DNA of 12,012 bases from VMDH01 sp038108875 (GTDB lineage: Bacteria > Pseudomonadota > Gammaproteobacteria > Magnimaribacterales > D2472): positions 1 to 12,012 of the forward strand of contig JAYNII010000020.1 of assembly GCA_038108875.1 (NCBI GenBank), written 5' to 3'. Position numbers and translations under genes: made by a program. The notes under the pieces are model-generated. The model was not told the origin of the DNA and searched no databases. It saw only the letters and a list, made by a program, of their open reading frames with translations. Every line of letters starts with the position of its first letter. Position 1 is the first letter of the stretch. Of the stretch, positions 1 through 7,978 are shown in pieces.

Positions 1-18
1 ATGACAACGATATCAAAT
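1..18. promoter_or_regulatory. probable operator (imperfect palindrome) upstream of the symporter gene
   Basis: The sequence ATGACAACGATATCAAAT has the same left half-site, ATGACAAC, as the near-perfect palindrome at 2591-2610 and matches it at 14 of 18 positions. The right half is degenerate. Its dyad centre lies 28 bp before the start codon at 37; the other site is centred 26 bp before its start codon. The matching geometry suggests one repressor acts on both promoters. The window edge cuts off anything upstream, including the promoter. That this is an operator is inference. Confidence 0.5.
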
Positions 19-36
19 ATAACAGGGTAAGATTGT

Positions 37-1602
37 ATGTCTTTTAATGGTTTTGATTTAACAATTATAGGTTTGTATGTTGTTGGAATTATCTCTATTG
101 CCTTGTATGTGTCTAGACAGAAAGGCAATAGTGAAAGGAGCTCTAGCGACTATTTTTTAGCTGGGAGGTCTTTACCTTGGTGGGCGATTGGGGCTTCATT
201 AATTGCCGCCAATATCTCAGCTGAGCAAATTATTGGCATGTCTGGTCAAGGGTATGTGGTTGGTTTAGCTATTGCCACCTACGAACTCACAGCAGCTATT
301 GCGCTTATAGTGATGGCTAAATACTTCTTGCCCTTATTCTTAAAAAGACAGATATATACCATGCCTCAATTTTTAGAAGAAAGATTTGATAAACGCGTAA
401 GCCTTGTGCTTGCTTTCTTTTGGTTGGGAGTATATGTCTTTATTAATTTGACCAGCGTACTATGGCTTGGCTCGTTAGCAATTAATTCTTTAACTGGTTT
501 AGATCTTTTTTATGGCTTGGTATTTCTAGCGTTACTGTCTCTTGCATACTCATTATGGGGGGGACTTAAAGCTGTAGCGATGACAGATATCATTCAAGTT
601 ATTTTGCTTATTTTTGGCGGCCTTGCAGTGTCATACATTGCGCTTAATCAGATTAGCGATAATACTGGTATTTGGAATGGAATGGTTACTGTCTATCAAA
701 GCGTGCCAGCCAAATTCGATATTATCCTTGATTCTACAAATCCGTCTTATTCTGACCTTCCTGGAGTTTGGGTATTAATCGGAGGTCTTTGGATAGCTCA
801 CTTTGCCTATTGGGGCTTTAACCAATATATCACCCAAAGAGCTTTGGGAGCAAAATCTCTTCCTGAGGCTCAAAAAGGAGTAATTTTTGCTGCCTATTTA
901 AAATTACTTATGCCATTTGTTGTGGTGCTGCCAGGAATTTGTGCAGCTGTCCTATATGCAGATCTACCCAAATCGGATCAAGCCTATCCAAAAATGATGG
1001 AATTATTACCTCACGGCTTGCTTGGGTTAACTTTTGCAGCTTTGGTAGCAGCTATTATCTCTTCACTAGCATCAATGACTAATAGCATTAGTACTATTTT
1101 TACTATGGATGTTTACAAGTCTTTTGTATCAACCAAACCTAGTGAAAAGAAATTAGTAACTATTGGTAGAAATACTTCATGGATTGCGCTGATTGTTGCA
1201 GTATTCTGCGCTCAACCCTTGTTAGGCAATATGGAGTCAGCGTTTCAATACATTCAAAACTTTACAGGCTTCTTTACTCCTGGAATTTTAGTTATTTTTC
1301 TCGTGGCTTTATTTTGGAATAAGGCTACGACCATGAGTGTGCTAGTGGCTGCTCTTGTTTCGTTGCTTTTATCTCTTAGTATTTTTGTCTTTTATCCAGA
1401 TTTACCCTTTATACACAGAATGGGGATTGTCTTTTTAGCCTCAGGCTTTAGTTGTTACCTTACTTCGTTGTTGCAAGGGTATCAAGTTCAGAATAAGGCG
1501 ATCAATTTAGCTGATATCAACTTTAATACAAGTAATGCATTTAACAATAATGTTGCCTCTATTATTGGTATATTGGTTCTAACCTATTGGTTTTTTTGGT
1601 AA
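37..1602 (+). CDS. sodium/glucose (galactose) symporter, SSS family, vSGLT-like
   Basis: This is an inner-membrane Na+-coupled sugar importer of the solute:sodium symporter family, 521 aa, with many hydrophobic helices across its whole length. It closely resembles Vibrio vSGLT from memory. NISAEQ (59-64), YE (82-83), YWGFNQYI (258-265), SSLASM (342-347) and AFQYIQ (402-407) match segments that hold the sugar- and Na+-binding residues in that protein: N59, Q64, E83, N262 and Q404 for sugar, S342/S343 for the Na2 site. This supports a hexose such as glucose or galactose as substrate. The ATG at 37 is preceded by AGGG at 24-27. Glucokinase follows 6 nt after the stop, consistent with uptake followed by phosphorylation. 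The family call is firm; glucose rather than galactose is inferred from the neighbours. Confidence 0.93.
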   Translation: MSFNGFDLTIIGLYVVGIISIALYVSRQKGNSERSSSDYFLAGRSLPWWAIGASLIAANISAEQIIGMSGQGYVVGLAIATYELTAAIALIVMAKYFLPLFLKRQIYTMPQFLEERFDKRVSLVLAFFWLGVYVFINLTSVLWLGSLAINSLTGLDLFYGLVFLALLSLAYSLWGGLKAVAMTDIIQVILLIFGGLAVSYIALNQISDNTGIWNGMVTVYQSVPAKFDIILDSTNPSYSDLPGVWVLIGGLWIAHFAYWGFNQYITQRALGAKSLPEAQKGVIFAAYLKLLMPFVVVLPGICAAVLYADLPKSDQAYPKMMELLPHGLLGLTFAALVAAIISSLASMTNSISTIFTMDVYKSFVSTKPSEKKLVTIGRNTSWIALIVAVFCAQPLLGNMESAFQYIQNFTGFFTPGILVIFLVALFWNKATTMSVLVAALVSLLLSLSIFVFYPDLPFIHRMGIVFLASGFSCYLTSLLQGYQVQNKAINLADINFNTSNAFNNNVASIIGILVLTYWFFW

Positions 1603-1608
1603 CACTTG

Positions 1609-2538
1609 ATGGACTTTAAAACTCAAAAACTTCTGTTAATCGACATTGGTGGAACTAATTTTAGATCTGCGATTGGGTATTTGGGATCCAATGAAATCCA
1701 AGATACAAAAAAACAAAATCTGGATAGTCTCAATAACTTTAATAAGTTAATTAATGACTTGATGGAAGAGTATGGACAGATTGATCATGCTGTATTCTCA
1801 GTTGCCGGCCCCAAAATAGAAAATGCAATTTCTATGACCAACAGAGATTTTAAAATCGATATTGGACTAACAAAAGAAGAATTTGGATTTAAAACCTGTC
1901 ATTTACTTAATGATTGGGAATCTATAGGTTATAGTTTAGCCTCCACTGATACTAAAGACATTCAATTTATTCAAACCGGGTCATCGTTTAACGATACTTC
2001 TTTAATGATTGGACCAGGAACTGGGTTAGGTGCTGCTTTTATTTCAAAGAATGTCGTATTTCCTACAGAAGTTGGAAATACTCGATTTACTTTCCAAAAA
2101 ATTCTAATTGATGCCGGCATAAAAAATATTGAGCAATTTAGTGTGCTAGAAGATGTTTTATCTGGTAGAGGAATATCAAGATTGCATCAGAATTTTTCAG
2201 GAGAATTTATATCACCTGAAGAAATTATAAAAAAAAGACAAGCTGGAGATGAAAGTGCAGTAAAGGCTATCAATACCTTTATTGATTTTATTGCTTTATC
2301 AATATCAGACCTTGCTCTAACTTACATGCCTGGAAGCGGCATATATATGGCAGGAGGTCTTATGCGATCAATATTTAGCTTTATTGATCACGAGAGCTTT
2401 ATTAAAAATTTTATTGGACAACACAAGCCAATGCATCAAGAACTGTTGCAAAAAATGTCGATCGGCATTATCACCAGAGAGATGACTTGCTTGTATGGCA
2501 ACTTAGCTTTTCTAAATTCAAAATTAATGAAATCTTAG
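1609..2538 (+). CDS. glk: glucokinase (ROK-independent Glk family)
   Basis: This is a cytoplasmic ATP-dependent hexokinase of the bacterial Glk family (glucose to glucose 6-phosphate), 309 aa, near the usual length of about 320. Motifs, numbered from the ATG at 1609: phosphate-binding DIGGTN (12-17), LND with presumed catalytic D102, adenosine-site GPGTGLG (135-141), sugar-contacting E154, and LEDVLSGRG with E181. The E. coli segment EGGH reads EVGN here, so the usual sugar-contacting His is Asn157. A TTG at 1606 is in frame just before the ATG; I prefer the ATG. No convincing Shine-Dalgarno is visible, and the ATG lies 6 nt after the symporter stop, so translational coupling is likely. Glucose is the likely substrate given the symporter and exo-glucanase nearby. 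Confidence 0.88.
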   Translation: MDFKTQKLLLIDIGGTNFRSAIGYLGSNEIQDTKKQNLDSLNNFNKLINDLMEEYGQIDHAVFSVAGPKIENAISMTNRDFKIDIGLTKEEFGFKTCHLLNDWESIGYSLASTDTKDIQFIQTGSSFNDTSLMIGPGTGLGAAFISKNVVFPTEVGNTRFTFQKILIDAGIKNIEQFSVLEDVLSGRGISRLHQNFSGEFISPEEIIKKRQAGDESAVKAINTFIDFIALSISDLALTYMPGSGIYMAGGLMRSIFSFIDHESFIKNFIGQHKPMHQELLQKMSIGIITREMTCLYGNLAFLNSKLMKS

Positions 2539-2545
2539 TTTTTTG

Positions 2546-2568
2546 ATGTCAGTTCAAAAAATTGACAT
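2546..2568 (+). terminator. weak hairpin after glk, possible terminator
   Basis: ATGTCAGTT (2546-2554) and AATTGACAT (2560-2568) form a 9-bp stem with one G-U pair around the loop CAAAA, followed by TTATTTAA. The stem is AT-rich and there is no clean U-tract, so termination would be weak. The right arm contains the -35 hexamer of the next promoter, so the element may be promoter DNA that happens to be symmetric. Confidence 0.3.
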
Positions 2569-2591
2569 TTATTTAATATAAGTGATATAAA
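2562..2591 (+). promoter_or_regulatory. sigma70-type promoter of the TonB-dependent receptor
   Basis: A consensus -35 TTGACA (2562-2567) is followed after 18 bp by TATAAA (2586-2591). The TG at 2583-2584 makes an extended -10 (TGATATAAA). The predicted start of transcription is near 2598, inside the palindrome at 2591-2610. This is a strong promoter positioned for repression by steric block. Confidence 0.7.
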
Positions 2592-2610
2592 TATGACAAC
2601 ATTGTCATAT
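2591..2610. promoter_or_regulatory. operator palindrome over the receptor transcription start
   Basis: ATATGACAACATTGTCATAT is a 20-bp inverted repeat with even symmetry; nine of ten base pairs match and only the central pair fails. It begins at the last base of the -10 element and covers the predicted +1, the classical place for a repressor. Length, even centre and a related copy before the symporter fit a LacI-family regulator of sugar genes, but no regulator gene is in the window, so the family is inference. The Shine-Dalgarno GGGAGAG (2614-2620) follows immediately. Confidence 0.65.
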
Positions 2611-2626
2611 CTTGGGAGAGATAAAT

Positions 2627-5509
2627 ATGAATTTAAAGAAATTAATCGCTTTATTTGGGATTATTCTTCTAGTTACACCTGAAACTTTTGCTCAAGATTC
2701 TGATGCAGATGAAGCTGCTGATGAAATCGAAACAGTCATTGTTACTGCAACCAGAAGAGAGACTGACATCATGGATACTCCAATCGCAGTTTCAGCTATT
2801 ACTGGAGATGAGCTAGTTAAATACGGTCTATCTAACATCAAAGATCTTAGCTATGCTATTCCAGGTCTATCTATCCAAAATCAAACTGATACGAATGCAC
2901 CAATAATCACTCTAAGAGGTGTCAGATCAAATAATGTTACCGAAGTTGGAGACCCAGCAGTGGGTATTCATGTCGACGGAGTTTATGCTGCAAGACCACA
3001 AGCTGCAGCTGCATTGATGTTCGACCTTGAGAGGGCTGAGCTCTTAAGGGGTCCTCAAGGCACTCTTTTTGGTCGAAACTCAATTGTAGGTACATTAAAC
3101 ATAATTACTGCTAAACCCAACCTTGAAGTTCAAGGAGGTTCTGTAACACTTGAAATGGGTAGGTTTAATCAAGAGGCTATACGAGGCCATTATAATCTGC
3201 CAATTTCCGATAATTTTGCGCTTAGATTTGCTTTTATGGATGAAACCAAGGATTCATACCTTAACGGATATTACGATGGCTCTCAGCCAGATTGGCGATG
3301 GTTACCTGAGGATGTTAGAAGTCAATTTCAACCCATTACAGATCAATCCCAAAAAACTACAGCAACTGATTATGCATGGTATTGGGGTTGTCAAGTTTGG
3401 CAAACAGGTTGTTGGGCTGATCCAGGTTGGCAGTTTGGCGTACCTTACACTAAAGTCAAAGCAGATCCTTCTAATTTTTATAATAATGTTGATAACAATG
3501 CATACAGAATCAGTGCTCTATGGGTTATCGATGAAACCAGTGATTTAAATCTTGCTTATGAAGTTTATAACGATGACGGAGCAGGTTGGACAAATGTGTA
3601 TTCATGCGAGCTCATGAGAAAAAGATCTGGAAAATTGATGGGGGATCCAGCAGTTTATCCTGCAAATACTTGTACTGATCTTCAGGGCACTGAGAATAGA
3701 TATACTGCTTACGTTAATACCCCAGGTATTGTCGATATGGAGATTGAATCTCTTAGAGCAATCTATACCAAAGATTTTGGTGATTATGAACTTACCGCAA
3801 AACTTGGACAACAACAACTTACCCAATATTCACAATTTGATATCGATGGTGGAGCTAACGCCGCTTACGATATGGCATTTGTCATAGAGGATTACACAGC
3901 TGATTCAACAGTGGTCGATGTTGAATTGAAAAATAAATCCGATGAAGTAGCCTGGGTTATCGGTGCTTTCTACATGAAAGAAGATAACGATATGCTTGCT
4001 TACTTTCATGCAACCATGGACGGCGATTCTATATTTGATCAACCCAATAGAGAAATTGAATCTAAAGCCTTTTATGGCCAAGCAACAATTAAATTAAATG
4101 AAAAAACATTCTTAACTTTAGGTGCTAGATACACCGAAGATGAAAAATCTGATGTTGGGGGTAAAAACTTCGCATGTAATCAATGGTCTGGTTGTTACAA
4201 CAACTCAGAGCTATGGTATCCAGCAGGGGGTGAATACGCCGGTGCTGGCGAGGCTTGGGCTAACGCTCCTATAGTTGGAAGATTTAATTGGCTGCCAAAC
4301 CTTAATAGACTTGCTCCTAACTTCCATGTTGCTGGTGGTCAATACGCAGGAGTTAATTGTACTCCTACTGGAAACCCATACGATATTTGGCCTTGGTTCT
4401 GGACGCTCAAAGGTGGTAGCGGTTGCATGGTCCAAACCACTTCCAATGATGTTGCTGCTTCCTATGACAACACCGATTGGAGAGTTGGCATCGATTACGA
4501 TCTTTCTGATACATCTTTCTTATACGCATATGTTGCAACCGGTTATAAATCTGGAAGCATAACTGATGTTTACGTAAGAGGTGATAGAACCACTCATCCA
4601 GAAGGCCCCGGTTCTGTTGTTAACACTTCATACGGTCCAGAAGATGCAAAAACATTTGAAGTTGGTTATAAAGGCAGATTTTTTGAAAACAAACTCAATG
4701 TTGCAGTTAACTATTACATGACCGAGTACGACGGCAAACAATTCACTGGTAACGTCCCAGTTGATACTGTCTTAAACGAACAGTACAGTTATGAGTGTGG
4801 TTGTTTTGTTGAAGTTGAGCAGGTAGTCACAATATGGGGCACACAAAACTTCGGTAAACAAGAAATGCGAGGTTTAGAATTGGAATTTGATCTAATTCCA
4901 TATGATGGCGGTCGTGTTTCTGGATGGTTTACCTCTACAAACACAAAAATCGTAGATGATTATATTACTCAGTGGTATTACGGCATGGATGCTCAGTTTG
5001 CTAGACCCGGTGGTTACGGACAATCCATAGCTAACGTTCCAGAAAACGCGGTAAATCTAAAAGGCAATGAAGCACCATATTCGCCTGATTTAGCACTTAC
5101 TATTAAGTACGAGCATACATTTGAATTAGGTTCCATGGGTAGATTAAAGCCTTCGCTAAATTTCCATTGGCAGTCTGAGGATTATCTATCAATTTGGAAT
5201 GCTGATAAACATACCCTTGATCCAGGTGGTTATGGTACAGGTTTTTCAGGAGATGGAAATTTCGTAGATCGTCCAGGTTATTTTGCTGATCCTGTGGATT
5301 GGTTTGGTGATCATCGTGAAGCTTGGAAGATGATGGATTTTCTTCTTACTTACGAACCAGCAGGTAAAGCAAATTGGTATGCACAAGCTTTTGTATATAA
5401 TTTAGAAGATGAACAAATTGCTTGGTTTAGAGGTGTTGAAGCAGGACAACCAAGAGGATCTTACTCAGCTCCAAGACAATACGGAATTAGAGTGGGGTAT
5501 TACTGGTAA
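2627..5509 (+). CDS. TonB-dependent outer-membrane receptor, probable glycan importer
   Basis: This is a 960-aa TonB-dependent receptor for energised uptake across the outer membrane. The ATG at 2627 is chosen because GGGAGAG (2614-2620) lies 6 nt before it; a TTG at 2612 is in frame but overlaps the Shine-Dalgarno. A signal peptide spans residues 1-22 (cleavage TFA/QD), followed by an acidic stretch and a TonB box ETVIVTA (35-41). The plug includes the conserved LRGPQGTLFGRNS near residue 140. The rest is a beta-barrel ending YGIRVGYYW, with the terminal aromatic expected for outer-membrane insertion. Loop-like segments are unusually rich in Trp and hold ten cysteines in five close pairs. 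The gene order (GH3 glucanase downstream, symporter and glucokinase upstream) suggests beta-gluco-oligosaccharide uptake. The family is certain; the substrate is inferred. Confidence 0.93.
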   Translation: MNLKKLIALFGIILLVTPETFAQDSDADEAADEIETVIVTATRRETDIMDTPIAVSAITGDELVKYGLSNIKDLSYAIPGLSIQNQTDTNAPIITLRGVRSNNVTEVGDPAVGIHVDGVYAARPQAAAALMFDLERAELLRGPQGTLFGRNSIVGTLNIITAKPNLEVQGGSVTLEMGRFNQEAIRGHYNLPISDNFALRFAFMDETKDSYLNGYYDGSQPDWRWLPEDVRSQFQPITDQSQKTTATDYAWYWGCQVWQTGCWADPGWQFGVPYTKVKADPSNFYNNVDNNAYRISALWVIDETSDLNLAYEVYNDDGAGWTNVYSCELMRKRSGKLMGDPAVYPANTCTDLQGTENRYTAYVNTPGIVDMEIESLRAIYTKDFGDYELTAKLGQQQLTQYSQFDIDGGANAAYDMAFVIEDYTADSTVVDVELKNKSDEVAWVIGAFYMKEDNDMLAYFHATMDGDSIFDQPNREIESKAFYGQATIKLNEKTFLTLGARYTEDEKSDVGGKNFACNQWSGCYNNSELWYPAGGEYAGAGEAWANAPIVGRFNWLPNLNRLAPNFHVAGGQYAGVNCTPTGNPYDIWPWFWTLKGGSGCMVQTTSNDVAASYDNTDWRVGIDYDLSDTSFLYAYVATGYKSGSITDVYVRGDRTTHPEGPGSVVNTSYGPEDAKTFEVGYKGRFFENKLNVAVNYYMTEYDGKQFTGNVPVDTVLNEQYSYECGCFVEVEQVVTIWGTQNFGKQEMRGLELEFDLIPYDGGRVSGWFTSTNTKIVDDYITQWYYGMDAQFARPGGYGQSIANVPENAVNLKGNEAPYSPDLALTIKYEHTFELGSMGRLKPSLNFHWQSEDYLSIWNADKHTLDPGGYGTGFSGDGNFVDRPGYFADPVDWFGDHREAWKMMDFLLTYEPAGKANWYAQAFVYNLEDEQIAWFRGVEAGQPRGSYSAPRQYGIRVGYYW

Positions 5510-5530
5510 GAATCCACCTAACATAATATA

Positions 5531-5560
5531 AACAGAGCGCTTTATGCGCTCTGTTTGTTT
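5531..5560 (+). terminator. intrinsic terminator after the receptor gene
   Basis: AACAGAGCGC (5531-5540) and GCGCTCTGTT (5546-5555) form a perfect 10-bp stem with loop TTTAT, followed by a short, imperfect T-tract (TGTTT). It sits between the receptor and the GH3 gene. The short T-tract would allow some read-through, which may set GH3 expression below that of the receptor. Confidence 0.75.
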
Positions 5561-5574
5561 AAGGTATAACATTA

Positions 5575-7977
5575 ATGAAGAAATCAATAGTCAATCTTTT
5601 AATTATATTTTGCTCTTCAACATTATTTGGAAACCAATGTTACCAAAGCTCTGTTGAACATGCAGAGTTAATCGAGAGACTCATAAATAAGATGACTCTT
5701 GAAGAGAAGGTTGGTCAGATCATTCAGGGTGATTTAGATTTTGTAACGCCTAGCGATCTAAAAAAATACAAAATGGGTAGCGTATTAAACGGAGGTAATA
5801 CTTCACCAAATAGAAATCAATACGCGAATGTTGAAGAATGGAAAGCTATGTCTAAAGCTTTCTATGATGCATCTCCAGTTATCGATGGCATCAAGATTCC
5901 ATTCATTTGGGGGACAGATGCCGTACATGGTCATAATAATCTTATTGGTGCGACTCTTTTCCCACACAATATAGGTCTTGGAGCAACAAGAAATACTTTA
6001 CTCATTGAGGAGATTGGAAGAGCTGTTGCCTTAGAAGTTCTATCCACTGGAGTTATCTGGACATTTGCTCCAGCCTTGTCAGTACCAAGAAACGATAGGT
6101 GGGGAAGAACCTATGAAGGTTTTTCTGAGGATTCAAAATTAGTCGCACAAATGGGAAGCGCATTTGTAAGAGGCCTTCAAGGGAGCAAAGATGAATTTTT
6201 AGATAAAAATCATATTCTTGCTACCTCAAAACATTTTGCTGGAGATGGCGGAACCTTTGATGGCGTTGATCAAGGTGATGTAAGAATTCCGCGTGAAAGA
6301 TTCGAAGAGCTTCATGTTAGCCCTTATTATTCTGCTGTAGACTCATGTACCCAAACAGTTATGTCTAGCTTTAATTCTTTCCAGGGTAGAAAGCTTCATG
6401 GTTACAAGGAACTTCTAACAGGGTTGTTGAAAGAGCAAATAGGTTTTGATGGTTTTATTGTTGGTGATTGGAATGGTCATGGACAGGTGGATGGATGTTC
6501 TAATGCATATTGTCCTGATGCTTTTAATGCTGGAGTAGATATTTACATGGCTCCAGATAGTTGGAGAGATTTGCACAGAAATTTAATTCGCGATGTGAAG
6601 TCAAACAAGATCTCGCTGGAAAGACTTAACGATGCCGTTAGGCGTATTCTAAAAGTCAAAGCTAGGCTAGGTTTATTTGATGGAAGAAAGCCTCATGAAT
6701 TTTCTAATAATTATCTTGGTGCAAAAAAACACAAAGATATAGCGCGCCAAGCTGTTAAAGAATCTTTAGTTCTTCTAAAGAATAACAATAACTTATTGCC
6801 TTTGAATCCAAATCTAAATATTGGTGTAATTGGTTTAGCCGCTAATGAAATTCGTTATCAAACAGGAGGATGGACTCTTGATTGGCAGGGTAAAAATAAT
6901 AAGAATAAAGATTTTCCTGGAGTAAAAACAATATTTGAAAGTATTAGCGCTTATGTTGAAGCAGAGAATGGGAGGGTGGAATTCTCTGAATCAGGTAATT
7001 TTAAATTCAAACCCGATGTAGTTATTAGTGTATTTGGAGAAGAGCCTTATGCAGAGGGCTTTGGAGATTTGAGGCATGTAGGTTTTCAAGAAACTGACTC
7101 ACAACATTATCAAGCTCTTATGGAGGTCAACGCTCTCAATATACCAGTTGTTTCCATTTTTATAAGTGGCAGACCTCTTGAGGTAAATAAGTTCATTAAC
7201 CTTTCCCAGGCATTTATTGCTGCATGGCTGCCTGGAACGGAAATAGACGGTATCTCAGAGGTAATATTTGCAACCAAAGATAACCCACAGTCTGATTTCA
7301 AAGGAAAACTAAGTTTTTCTTGGCCAATAAATAAATATCAAGACACTCTGAATTTTGGTGATGAAGGATATGCACCGCTATTTCCTTTTGGTTACGGTTT
7401 AGATTATTCCTCTGATGTTTTTGTTGATCAGATAGCTATTAGCAATGATAAAGAATTGCCTCAAGAATATGAATTTTTTAGAGGTCAAGCATTAGGTTCC
7501 AATAAAGAATTTATTTCGAGTAATGGAGTTGTTGAATTTATTGATACTAGTCCTTTTATACTTAGTAATGGATTCGTGGAGGCATCACTATTTCAATACC
7601 TTAAACAAGATGACAGTAAGTTAGTAATATTTAAAAAAGATGGTTTATCCGGTTTTGGCGTTACAGGAGAAGCTTTGAATGTTAAGCATTTAGAAAATCC
7701 GTATATAGAAATTGTATTTAATTATTCAGAGCAAGCGCCGGTTTATTTTAATATGGGTTGCGGAGATAATTGCCAGGCAACTATTGATTTGGGTGACGTT
7801 TCTGGTGACTGGCAGATTAAAAATATACCGCTTTCGTGTCTTGATGCTCAAGGTTTTGATAGATCTAAAATTAGCATTAGAGGAATGTTTTTAATACCAA
7901 ATAAAGGAGAATTGAAAATACATACTTTAAAGTTAAAATCAAATTTTAATGGCACTTCTAAGGTAGAAACCTGTTAA
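5575..7977 (+). CDS. GH3 exo-beta-1,3/1,4-glucan glucohydrolase (ExoP-like), secreted
   Basis: This is an 800-aa family 3 glycoside hydrolase predicted to release glucose from the non-reducing ends of beta-glucans or their oligomers, most likely in the periplasm. An N-terminal hydrophobic signal (about 1-19) is followed by the (beta/alpha)8 domain with RLINKMTLEEKVGQ (35-48), SKHFAGDGGT (218-227) and FDGFIVGDWN (291-300), where D298 is the expected nucleophile. The alpha/beta domain carries GEEPYAEG (488-495), where the acid/base Glu is expected, and closes near FPFGYGLDYS (603-612). A further C-terminal region of about 180 residues matches the extra beta-domain of ExoP-type enzymes. The context GDWNGHGQVDGCSNA resembles Pseudoalteromonas ExoP from memory. 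AAGG at 5561-5564 is a distant ribosome site. Transcription probably reads through the upstream terminator; no operator is seen here. Confidence 0.9.
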   Translation: MKKSIVNLLIIFCSSTLFGNQCYQSSVEHAELIERLINKMTLEEKVGQIIQGDLDFVTPSDLKKYKMGSVLNGGNTSPNRNQYANVEEWKAMSKAFYDASPVIDGIKIPFIWGTDAVHGHNNLIGATLFPHNIGLGATRNTLLIEEIGRAVALEVLSTGVIWTFAPALSVPRNDRWGRTYEGFSEDSKLVAQMGSAFVRGLQGSKDEFLDKNHILATSKHFAGDGGTFDGVDQGDVRIPRERFEELHVSPYYSAVDSCTQTVMSSFNSFQGRKLHGYKELLTGLLKEQIGFDGFIVGDWNGHGQVDGCSNAYCPDAFNAGVDIYMAPDSWRDLHRNLIRDVKSNKISLERLNDAVRRILKVKARLGLFDGRKPHEFSNNYLGAKKHKDIARQAVKESLVLLKNNNNLLPLNPNLNIGVIGLAANEIRYQTGGWTLDWQGKNNKNKDFPGVKTIFESISAYVEAENGRVEFSESGNFKFKPDVVISVFGEEPYAEGFGDLRHVGFQETDSQHYQALMEVNALNIPVVSIFISGRPLEVNKFINLSQAFIAAWLPGTEIDGISEVIFATKDNPQSDFKGKLSFSWPINKYQDTLNFGDEGYAPLFPFGYGLDYSSDVFVDQIAISNDKELPQEYEFFRGQALGSNKEFISSNGVVEFIDTSPFILSNGFVEASLFQYLKQDDSKLVIFKKDGLSGFGVTGEALNVKHLENPYIEIVFNYSEQAPVYFNMGCGDNCQATIDLGDVSGDWQIKNIPLSCLDAQGFDRSKISIRGMFLIPNKGELKIHTLKLKSNFNGTSKVETC

Positions 7978-7978
7978 C

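Noticed and set aside
1..30. Nine-codon frame ATG...TAA before the symporter as a leader peptide
   Set aside because: Its ATG is part of the operator-like palindrome, no ribosome site can be seen because the window starts there, and the frame is too short to judge.
2612..2626. TTG start for the receptor, adding five residues
   Set aside because: These bases are the Shine-Dalgarno for the ATG at 2627, and the signal peptide begins naturally at MNLKK.
3150..3548. 132-codon open frame on the + strand within the receptor gene
   Set aside because: It overlaps the receptor gene in another frame, resembles no family, and the receptor frame has clear barrel and signature motifs throughout.
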